DNA from: an uncultured Psychromonas sp.
GTDB taxonomy: Bacteria; Pseudomonadota; Gammaproteobacteria; Enterobacterales; Psychromonadaceae
Reading direction: 5' to 3'
NCBI RefSeq assembly: GCF_947489755.1
Contig: NZ_CANLFB010000004.1
Coordinates: forward strand, 62,001 to 126,000
DNA length: 64,000 bases
Positions 57,483 to 64,000 of the stretch are shown here, piece after piece. The notes beneath the pieces were generated by a model. It had not been told where the DNA came from and did not search any database. It saw nothing but the letters and a program-made list of their open reading frames with translations. Position 1 is the first letter of the stretch. The number at the start of each line of letters is the position of its first letter. The translations under genes were made by a program, and so were the position numbers.

Positions 57483-57776
57483 TTACAGCTCAATATCAAC
57501 ATCATATTTTGCTAGAGAGTTAATAACTTCACTATTTTTTTCATATTTAATTTTTAATGCATTAAGTTGCTCGTCCGTTCCAACACATAATTCCGTTACC
57601 ATTTGATTAAGGAACTTTCGTCTTTCTTCGTCATATGGAGATTCACCTCGAAAATGATCACAACCATCTCTCTGCTCCACGAAATTAGAAACGTCTTCAG
57701 GGAGATGAGCTGTAGTTTCATTCGCAGCTAAACAAAAAGGAATGAATAAGAGAACTGCATATAGATTAACGGTCAC
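57483..57776 (-). CDS. Small secreted protein of unknown function
   Basis: 97 aa. Signal peptide (hydrophobic 4-15, cleavage near LAANET). The mature part has two cysteines (CDHFRGESPYDEERRKFL and ELCVGTDEQLNALK) and reads as two or three helices. CDHFRGE-x-PYDxERR together with LCxGTDxQL is a recurrent pattern in small periplasmic proteins of proteobacteria, but I know no function. AAGGAG lies just before the start. It sits between two transposase remnants yet looks intact. Confidence 0.72.
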   Translation of the reverse strand: MTVNLYAVLLFIPFCLAANETTAHLPEDVSNFVEQRDGCDHFRGESPYDEERRKFLNQMVTELCVGTDEQLNALKIKYEKNSEVINSLAKYDVDIEL

Positions 57777-57962
57777 GTGAACTCCTTGTACTTATAACGA
57801 AGCTGTAGAATTTATCATTCTCAGTCCGAATTTTAATTATAAAAACACAGTATTTTATATTTACTTGAGATTCAAATAGATTATTCACTTTTCAATAAAT
57901 GATTGATTAAATTGAGTTGTAAGAGTGTTTATGAGGTTAATTAGGTTGGATTATTGATAGAG

Positions 57963-58123
57963 GAAAATAACGCATTCGTTCAATCATCCACTGGCATCGA
58001 TGCTCAAATGACTTGTCACTATATTTAACTGCACCACACAAGTAAGTTCTGCGAACACAACGCGAAATACAGTGGTAATAAGGTGTAGGATAATGATACT
58101 TGTGATTGGCGAGATTGAGTCAT
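57963..58123 (-). pseudogene. N-terminal fragment of a RAYT/IS200-like (Y1) transposase
   Basis: A strong GGAGGT site 8 nt before ATG 58123 starts MTQSRQSQVSLSYT. After a frame change (net one base, near 58080) it continues PYYHCISRCVRRTYLCG, then HRCQWMIERMRYF. This is the recognisable N-terminus of REP-associated tyrosine transposases (MTxPRxxQVSLxDTPYYHCxSRCVRRxFLCG). Similarity ends near 57963, before the HUH and Tyr catalytic motifs, so it is a truncated, frameshifted relic. No REP palindromes were recognised beside it. Confidence 0.8.
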
Positions 58124-58628
58124 AATAAACTACCTCCTAAATGCAAAAATACGCATTTATAAAAGATAATTTAACGATGGCAATTATTCAAATAGATGGC
58201 TGTCCAGATCTTTTTTATAAATGAACAATCAAATACCAGACTCTTTTTTTGTTGTAGCCTCAGACAAAAAAATATACCTTAACAAGCAGTGTTATATTGG
58301 ATTATTGTCAATTAATTGAACAGCTTGATATATAATGATTATGTTATAAATAAATATTTAAGGTTACATTAAATAAAAATATCTATAGAAAATATGATAA
58401 ATGATTACTATGGTACCGATAGAAAGAAAGTATCTGAAGCAGCTTCTATGACGGTCGCTTTTATAAATAATATGATTACTCAGAAACGCGCGTCTTACTT
58501 CTGCATAACGCGAACTGGGTATGAATTCAAAGAAAAGTAAAATATTTACAAAATCCTGATGTAACGATTTACGTTATTAATATCTAGAGTAATCAAACTA
58601 ATAGTAAAATGTTAAAAAGGTTAAATTA
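58124..58628. other. Upstream region of the DUF262 operon
   Basis: Very A+T-rich. Contains one small possible ORF (58394-58540). No distinct -35/-10 pair or operator was recognised. The operon's own ribosome site (AAAAAGG) is at 58614-58620. Confidence 0.45.
58394..58540 (+). CDS. Possible 48-aa protein upstream of the DUF262 operon
   Basis: Reads MINDYYGTDRKKVSEAASMT, then VAFINNMITQKR and a C-terminus TGYEFKEK. The KKVSEAASMTVAFINNMI part could form a short helix-turn-helix, which would suit a small regulator. No good ribosome site, and it could equally be a gene remnant. It ends 88 nt before the DUF262 start. Confidence 0.3.
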   Translation: MINDYYGTDRKKVSEAASMTVAFINNMITQKRASYFCITRTGYEFKEK

Positions 58629-59771
58629 ATGTCAAATCCAATTGAAATAGATAAATATGAACAATTTAATGGAGAAGAATTTGAGTATGAAGATCTTGGT
58701 GACCAAGATGGTATTGCGAAGCCTTTTGACCCAAATAAGGTAGATGTCAACATCTCAACTCCAAATTTAGGAGCTCTGATTTCTAGACTTAAGAATGATG
58801 AAATTGATTTAATGCCTGAATTTCAAAGATCTCCTGATTTATGGAGTAAGCAAGCCCAAAGCAGATTAATTGAATCAATTCTCATCAGGCTACCAATTCC
58901 CGCATTCTATTTTGACGCATATGAAGATGAAAAATGGCAAGTCGTTGATGGATTACAAAGATTATCCGCAATAAACAACTTTGTAATTAAGAAAACATTA
59001 GTTCTGACAAACCTCGAATTCCTTACCGATTATGAAGGTAAAAAATTTGATGAGCTTCCTCGTTCATTAACACGAAGAATTGATGAATTCCAAACATCTG
59101 TATACCTAATAAAGCCAGGAACACCAACGTTAATTAAATATGCTCTATTTAATCGAATTAATACTGGAGGATTGAAATTAACACCTCAAGAAATCAGGCA
59201 TGCAATGAGTCAATCTGTTAGAGATGGTGTAGCATCTAAATTCCTCACAAAGATTGTTCATAAAGATTCATTTAAGCTAGTAGTGAGAAACAAAAGTAAT
59301 AGGCAAGCACATCAGGAATTAGTCCTTAGACATATGGCATTTACTCTATTTGGCACACAAGGGTATAAGTCTTCTCTACCTAAATTTTTAGATTTAGCAA
59401 TGATCGAACTTGGTGAGCTAAGCATTGATAAACTAAATGAATTAGGTAAAAATTTTATCGATACCATAAAAATGGCCTATAAGATTTTTGATGAAGATGC
59501 ATTTAAACGTTCATTAGCAGATCAGCATACGAACAAAGTTGTAAATAAGCCACTGTTTGAGGCTGTTTCAGTCTCACTTGCTCGATTAAATTTAGCAGAA
59601 AGAGAGACTCTGGTGAATAATAAAATAGAGTTTAGAAGTGGCCTAAGAGCATTGTTACAAGATTCTGAATTCATAGACTCTATTACTTTATCTACGGCGA
59701 ATACTGAAAACGTTTTAATAAGATTTGAAATGGTACAAAGCCTAATTAACAATATATTAATTGAGAAATAA
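58629..59771 (+). CDS. DUF262 (GmrS-N/ParB-like) protein, first gene of a putative defence operon
   Basis: 380 aa, soluble. The N-terminal DUF262 domain (about 40-230) has the family's paired motifs: PEFQRSPDLWSKQAQSRLIE (64-83) and VVDGLQRLSAI (106-116; the usual DGQQR reads DGLQR), then RINTGGLKLTPQEIRHA. DUF262 is a ParB/Srx-like nucleotide-hydrolysing fold found in GmrSD type IV restriction enzymes and other defence proteins. There is no C-terminal HNH (DUF1524) domain, so the nuclease role may be carried elsewhere. Operon leader; stop TAA is one nt before the ATPase ATG. Confidence 0.85.
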   Translation: MSNPIEIDKYEQFNGEEFEYEDLGDQDGIAKPFDPNKVDVNISTPNLGALISRLKNDEIDLMPEFQRSPDLWSKQAQSRLIESILIRLPIPAFYFDAYEDEKWQVVDGLQRLSAINNFVIKKTLVLTNLEFLTDYEGKKFDELPRSLTRRIDEFQTSVYLIKPGTPTLIKYALFNRINTGGLKLTPQEIRHAMSQSVRDGVASKFLTKIVHKDSFKLVVRNKSNRQAHQELVLRHMAFTLFGTQGYKSSLPKFLDLAMIELGELSIDKLNELGKNFIDTIKMAYKIFDEDAFKRSLADQHTNKVVNKPLFEAVSVSLARLNLAERETLVNNKIEFRSGLRALLQDSEFIDSITLSTANTENVLIRFEMVQSLINNILIEK

Positions 59772-59772
59772 C

Positions 59773-60891
59773 ATGATAGAACGATTAACGTTAAAAAACT
59801 TCAAGTCTATAAAGGATGAAGTATTTGATTTAGAACCACTAACATTATTTTCTGGCTTAAATGGCATGGGTAAATCGACAGTCCTTCAATCAATGTTATT
59901 ATTAAGACAATCATTTGAAAAGCACATGTTACCAAATACTGGGCTATCTTTAACTGGCGAATACATAAATATAGGAATTGGTAGCGATCTTCTTTTTAAT
60001 GATGCTGAAGAGGAGTGTATTGATATAAGTCTATTCTGGCCTAATTCTAGTCTTGATTTACATTTTGAATATCGTAAAACATCCGATATGCAGCCTATCC
60101 GGATGCATGATGACAACCTTACAGGGACTCCTTTTGAAGAATCATTATTCTCTTCTTCATTTCAATATTTGTCAGCTGAGCGAATAAGCCCGAAAACAAT
60201 TTATGACGTATCAGATTATGCGGTAAATCAACATAGATCTGTCGGGTCGAAAGGAGAATATACAGCTCACTTTCTAGCTGAACACGGAAATGATCCTATT
60301 ACTATTAAGGGATATAAACACCCCTCAGCTAAAACAGAATATTTAATTGATCATCTTAATGCATGGATGTCTGAAATAACTCCAGGAACAAAAGTTATAG
60401 CCAAATTAATTCCAGAAATTAATAAAGCTAGTCTGCATTATAAATTTTCCAGCGGCAATGAGTTGACCGGAACTTTCCGCCCTGAAAATACAGGCTTTGG
60501 TTTAACTTATGTTCTGCCTGTTGTAACCGCTATTCTTAGCGCTCGTCCAGGCGATCTTTTACTTATTGAGAACCCAGAATCTCATTTACACCCCGCTGGG
60601 CAATCGCTAGTTGCAAAGCTTATTGCTATTGCTGCACAGAACGAAGTTCAAATCATTATTGAAACTCATAGTGACCACTTTTTAAATGGTATTCGAATGG
60701 CTGTGAAATCAAACTTAATTGATTTTGAAAATGTGTGTGCATATTTTTTATCAAGAAATATCGAAAGTTCTGAACATTCAGCTTTAATAGAAAAAGTAAG
60801 GATTGAATCTTCAGGGCGCATTAATTTTTGGCCTAAAGGCTTTTTTGATGAATGGGAAAAAACTCTAAATTTTCTAATCGAAAGTAATTAG
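59773..60891 (+). CDS. AAA-family ATPase (OLD-like, DUF3696-type C-terminus)
   Basis: 372 aa from ATG 59773 (the upstream TTG is inside the previous gene). N-terminal MIERLTLKNFKSIKDEVFDL and Walker A GLNGMGKS (28-35) are typical of SMC/RecF/OLD-like ATPases. Signature-like region PENTGFGLTYVLPVV, Walker B LLLIENPESHLHP, then IIETHSDHFLNGIR (switch His). The C-terminus SSGRINFWPKGFFDEWEKTL matches DUF3696. No TOPRIM domain follows, unlike full OLD nucleases. Expected to couple ATP hydrolysis or DNA-end sensing to its neighbours. One nt before the next gene. Confidence 0.88.
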   Translation: MIERLTLKNFKSIKDEVFDLEPLTLFSGLNGMGKSTVLQSMLLLRQSFEKHMLPNTGLSLTGEYINIGIGSDLLFNDAEEECIDISLFWPNSSLDLHFEYRKTSDMQPIRMHDDNLTGTPFEESLFSSSFQYLSAERISPKTIYDVSDYAVNQHRSVGSKGEYTAHFLAEHGNDPITIKGYKHPSAKTEYLIDHLNAWMSEITPGTKVIAKLIPEINKASLHYKFSSGNELTGTFRPENTGFGLTYVLPVVTAILSARPGDLLLIENPESHLHPAGQSLVAKLIAIAAQNEVQIIIETHSDHFLNGIRMAVKSNLIDFENVCAYFLSRNIESSEHSALIEKVRIESSGRINFWPKGFFDEWEKTLNFLIESN

Positions 60892-60892
60892 T

Positions 60893-61849
60893 ATGAACTT
60901 AATTATTAACGAAGCTTCACTTCCATTTTCAACAAAAGAAAAATGTATTAGTGAATTAAAAACACTCTTCAAACTCATTCATTTGGCAGATTATGAAGGT
61001 ATTGGTTTTAACCATAACGATGACCCCTTGGGGAATTGGAATAGCTTGCATTACGCAGATGATTTTGTTTTTTCGGAATGGATTAACAAACTTGACAATG
61101 ATAGCTCAAAGCTTGTTAAAAATGTATTGAGTAAAGTCAGTTGCCCTATAGTTATTTTAGAAGATAAATTACGTGATTCTCTTGATGAATTGATGTTTTC
61201 GTTGTCTTGTAGCCGAGACATCGAAGTATCTAGTTTAGGTCTAGCTGCAACTATAGGATCTTGCGCATTAAGCTTTCCATCACAAGAATACTGGTTACAA
61301 AACCCAATAAAAATCATTAAAAACTGGGATGATAACAACATATGGAAAGAAGATTTAATCGATGTCCCAAATATTTGTTCTCTTGAGCATTTAGAAAATT
61401 ATATTATTAAAATAAAAAATGTAAGACAGTCTAATAAAGACTATCTGACCTCTTTAGAGATCAAAGAAAATCAAGATTTTCCAAATCTTATTTTTTGTAA
61501 AAATGTATTAAAAAATTTTTCTTCATCTGCAATAAGTGCCAATGACTTCTTTAAAATAAACTACGTATTAAAGAAACTTAATCAAGCGATACTACTTTCT
61601 AATAATTTAGAGGAGCTTAAGTTAGGCTTAGATTTAAGTATTTCAGGTGAAAGTAAGACTACAATGGAAAGACCGAAATATGCTAGGCAACGAGAGTTTG
61701 AGCACCCTGATTTAGGAAATATAATGTTTGAGCAACATGTAAAAAATTTTGAATCTGGAAAAAGAATGCATATATTTGTTGATTTCACCTCTAAAAAAGT
61801 TGCAATCGGCTATTTTGGAAGTCATTTACCCACAGTAAAGCACCCCTAA
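60893..61849 (+). CDS. Unknown third protein of the DUF262/ATPase operon (possible effector)
   Basis: 318 aa, soluble, no family I can name with confidence. N-terminal two-thirds look helical with a YWLQNP motif. Near the C-terminus comes MERPKYARQREFEHPD, then MHIFVDFTSKKVAIGYFGSHLPT, a beta-rich ending with conserved-looking aromatic, Asp and Gly residues that resembles similar C-termini in proteins next to DUF3696 ATPases. Starts 1 nt after the ATPase stop, so it is part of the same translational unit. An effector or specificity role is inference from position. Confidence 0.7.
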   Translation: MNLIINEASLPFSTKEKCISELKTLFKLIHLADYEGIGFNHNDDPLGNWNSLHYADDFVFSEWINKLDNDSSKLVKNVLSKVSCPIVILEDKLRDSLDELMFSLSCSRDIEVSSLGLAATIGSCALSFPSQEYWLQNPIKIIKNWDDNNIWKEDLIDVPNICSLEHLENYIIKIKNVRQSNKDYLTSLEIKENQDFPNLIFCKNVLKNFSSSAISANDFFKINYVLKKLNQAILLSNNLEELKLGLDLSISGESKTTMERPKYARQREFEHPDLGNIMFEQHVKNFESGKRMHIFVDFTSKKVAIGYFGSHLPTVKHP

Positions 61850-62091
61850 TAAATAGGCAGTGCTTCTTAATAGTTCTGTATACTATTTTAATAATTAGAT
61901 GTCCTATTTGGCTAAAATATATAAAATTAAGTCTTAGAAGCGACAAATGAGCCACCAGTATAATTCCGCCACAACAAACGGACCCAGCACACAACAAAGC
62001 ATAAAATCACTATTTATTCATTTTTTGAATGTAATAACGCTGTATTATATGCACTGCTAATAACTAAATTATTAATAGAAATGAAGGTTTT

Positions 62092-62253
62092 ATGAACATA
62101 ATAAAAAAAGTGTGGAAAACCTATTGCGATTGGTTAGATGAAATGGGCTTAACGCCTGAAAATAAACGTTGCTGTATCCCACTTGATGAACGCGCACAAA
62201 AAGCACTTCGCGGTGAGCAAGCATCAGGTACTTCTACTGATAATAAAAAATAG
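62092..62253 (+). CDS. Tiny DUF5363-like protein
   Basis: 53 aa: basic/aromatic start MNIIKKVWKTYCDWLDEMGL, then TPENKRCCIPLDE and a Ser/Thr/Lys tail. The C-x-W...MGLTPENRRCC-P pattern matches the short DUF5363-type proteins found next to ABC exporter genes in Vibrio-like bacteria. GAAGG 6 nt before the ATG. Function unknown. Confidence 0.75.
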   Translation: MNIIKKVWKTYCDWLDEMGLTPENKRCCIPLDERAQKALRGEQASGTSTDNKK

Positions 62254-62299
62254 AGAGCAAAAGCAGATAACCTTATTGATGATTGCGAGTAGCACCTGT

Positions 62300-62370
62300 A
62301 AATAGACTTTGTAAATAGTGCTTATAAATAGCCCTTAAAATAGTTTTTACAAATAGTCCTTATAAATAAG
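62300..62370. repeat. 12-13-bp tandem repeat, five copies plus a partial
   Basis: Units begin AAATAG and continue with a variable CT-rich centre: AAATAGACTTTGT, AAATAGTGCTTAT, AAATAGCCCTTA, AAATAGTTTTTAC, AAATAGTCCTTAT, then AAATAAG. Lies between the tiny gene and the 3' end of the ABC exporter gene. Confidence 0.8.
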
Positions 62371-62421
62371 CTTGTCTCACTTTATTATTTAACGCTTTCG
62401 TTAAAGCTTCCGACAACCCTA

Positions 62422-64000
62422 TTATTTATTCAAATTGCTTTTATCAAACTGTAGGTCGCATAACTTTTTATATAAAGCTGAACTGGTTAATAACGAGTGA
62501 TGATTACCTGTATCAACGATTCTGCCTTTGTCCATGACTACAATTAAGTCTGCATCTATCACTGTCGATAAGCGATGGGCGATAATTAGCGTGGTTCTAT
62601 TGGCCATTAGCTCATTCAGTGCAGCTTGAACGTGGCTTTCACTCTGCGCATCTAAGGCGCTGGTGGCTTCATCTAATAATAAAACATGAGGGTCTTTTAA
62701 AATCGCTCTTGCTAATGCAATACGTTGTTTTTGTCCGCCTGATAGCCGCACGCCCTGCTCACCTAAGAAACTCGCGTAACCTTGTGGTAGCTCATTAATA
62801 AATTCATCGGCATGAGCACGCTTTGCGGCTTCAATGACTTGTGCATCGGTCGCTTGTGGATTGCCGTAACGAATATTGTGCCAAACATCAGAACTAAATA
62901 AGATCGGCTGTTGCGGCACCATTCCCATTGCATTACGTAAGTCAGTTAATGAAAGTTGGGTAATATCAGTGTCGTTAAACTTGATGTGACCTTGTTGCGG
63001 GTCATAAAATCGTTGTAGCAATTCAAATAGTGTTGTTTTCCCTGCGCCCGACGGTCCTACTAACGCGACGGTTTTTCCTGTTGGGATCACTAAATTAATA
63101 TCATGTAATGCGGGGATATCTGGACGAGAAGGATAAGAGAAATTAATGTGTTCAAAGGTAATCGCTGATGATGATTGTGCTTTCATGATGCTTGGTTGAT
63201 TAGGTTGTTTTATATCGCTTTCTACTTTTAATAAGTCGAGCAAGCGCGTGGCTGACCCTGCTGCACGTTGGAGTTCTCCATACACTTCTGCGATGGTCGC
63301 CACCGACGTCGCGACGATAATGGCGTAAAAAACAAACGCGCCTAATTCACCACCGGTCATGTTACCTGAGAGCACATCCATTCCACCAATCCATAACATG
63401 CTGCTAATTGCCGCGAAGGTTAGGAAGATGACAATGGCAATTAAAAACGAACGTTGTTTCACTCGGCTTTTAGCGACCACAAAGGCTTTCTCAACTTCAT
63501 GACCAAAAGCGATTTGCTCTCTGGCTTCATGCGTATAACTTTGCACGACTTTAATGTTTTGAATGATTTCACCAGCATAAGTGCCAATATCCGCAATCGC
63601 ACCCTGTGACGTTTCAGCTAAGGCTCTCACTTTTCGACCGTAAACCAACATCGGTATTAAAATAAAAGGCACAGCGACAATCACGACTAAAGACAGTTTC
63701 AAGTTGGTGACAAATAACATAACCAATCCACCAATCAACATAAACAAACTACGTAACGACATGGAAAAGGAAGATCCGATAATGGATTGCAATAACGCAG
63801 TGTCAGTGGTTAACCGCGACATTAATTCGCCACTTCTATTTTCTTCAAAGTAACTGGGATGCAACGTGACGATACGATTAAACACCGCCTTTCTTATATC
63901 GGCACTCACCCGTTCGCCTAACCACGACATTAAGTAAAAGCGACTAAACGTGCCTACCGCCAATAACCCCACCAGAAAAACGAGTCCTAAAATAGTGGCT
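62422..64000 (-). CDS. ABC exporter, fused permease-ATPase (MsbA/multidrug type), N-terminus beyond the window
   Basis: 526 codons visible, open to the window edge, so the first ~60-80 residues are missing. The transmembrane domain begins before position 64000 and shows RVSADIRKAVFNRIVTLHPSYFEE and GELMSRLTTDTALLQSIIGSS, the coupling-helix region of type IV exporters. The ATPase has Walker A GPSGAGKTTLF, Q loop MVPQQPILF, signature VRLSGGQKQRIALARAI, Walker B LLLDEATSALD and H loop IAHRLSTV. It works as a homodimer exporting lipids or drugs. Resembles the multidrug ABC exporters of Vibrio rather than the essential MsbA, which is normally next to lpxK. Confidence 0.9.
   Translation of the reverse strand, partial: ATILGLVFLVGLLAVGTFSRFYLMSWLGERVSADIRKAVFNRIVTLHPSYFEENRSGELMSRLTTDTALLQSIIGSSFSMSLRSLFMLIGGLVMLFVTNLKLSLVVIVAVPFILIPMLVYGRKVRALAETSQGAIADIGTYAGEIIQNIKVVQSYTHEAREQIAFGHEVEKAFVVAKSRVKQRSFLIAIVIFLTFAAISSMLWIGGMDVLSGNMTGGELGAFVFYAIIVATSVATIAEVYGELQRAAGSATRLLDLLKVESDIKQPNQPSIMKAQSSSAITFEHINFSYPSRPDIPALHDINLVIPTGKTVALVGPSGAGKTTLFELLQRFYDPQQGHIKFNDTDITQLSLTDLRNAMGMVPQQPILFSSDVWHNIRYGNPQATDAQVIEAAKRAHADEFINELPQGYASFLGEQGVRLSGGQKQRIALARAILKDPHVLLLDEATSALDAQSESHVQAALNELMANRTTLIIAHRLSTVIDADLIVVMDKGRIVDTGNHHSLLTSSALYKKLCDLQFDKSNLNK

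Noticed and set aside
62300-62370. Repeat array as a CRISPR
   Set aside because: Units are 12-13 bp with no unique spacers, and no cas gene is in the window.

Overview
The window reads as chromosomal DNA of an A+T-rich marine gammaproteobacterium. Gene content (leuS-lptE-holA-nadD block, mtnN next to a CbiB-like gene, short-form tyrS, fklB, a PotD-like/GGDEF-EAL pair resembling NspS-MbaA, yceJ-yceI, many cyclic-di-GMP proteins) points to the Vibrionales/Alteromonadales side, Psychromonas-like in feel. The genus is inference; no marker gene here settles it. No CRISPR array, rRNA operon or intact insertion sequence was seen. One tRNA, tRNA-Ser(UGA), is present.

Layout. 0.7-7 kb: housekeeping (folE, an outer-membrane barrel protein, tyrS, mtnN plus a translationally coupled CbiB-like gene, fklB, cobU). 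7-13 kb: small accessory genes (LprI-like protein, a frameshifted unknown gene, a GST, a YitT-type membrane protein, a TetR/dehydrogenase pair, a LysE exporter). 13.5-24.8 kb: tRNA-Ser, a PilZ-like protein, leuS-lptE-holA-nadD followed by ggt, a YcgR-like PilZ protein, a GNAT, a DUF2007/zinc-ribbon protein and a hotdog thioesterase. 25-32.5 kb: a four-gene minus-strand signalling operon (TonB receptor, YfiR-like protein, CHASE8-type hybrid kinase, REC-GGDEF-EAL protein). 33-39 kb: a divergent MerR/CDF metal-efflux pair with a textbook 19-bp-spacer promoter, GST, cytochrome b561, YceI, dGTPase, SGNH hydrolase. 39.8-43.2 kb: the NspS/MbaA-like polyamine-sensing pair.

43.5-58.1 kb is accessory and partly decayed. 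A LysR/deaminase/ABC-uptake cluster has a nonsense codon in the binding-protein signal peptide and two frameshifts in the permease. After it come an unidentified degenerate coding stretch, a TetR/AttH-like/FAD-oxidoreductase operon, an exonuclease-GIY-YIG fusion, and a cyanide-insensitive-type cytochrome bd operon. In that operon one base (55733) both removes the cydA stop and puts TAA at cydB codon 4. Two transposase remnants follow: the C-terminal part of an IS6-like transposase (about 56950-57345) and the N-terminal part of a RAYT/IS200-like transposase (57963-58123). They lie just upstream of the most interesting locus.

58.6-61.85 kb: a tight three-gene operon encoding a DUF262 protein, an AAA ATPase with a DUF3696-like C-terminus and a protein of unknown function. 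It looks like a phage-defence operon next to mobile-element debris. The window closes with a tiny DUF5363-like gene and the 5'-truncated end of a multidrug-type ABC exporter.

Themes: cyclic-di-GMP signalling is dense (two GGDEF-EAL proteins, YfiR, two PilZ or PilZ-like proteins, NspS-like input). Regulator-operator pairs are unusually readable by eye (MerR, LysR, two TetR).
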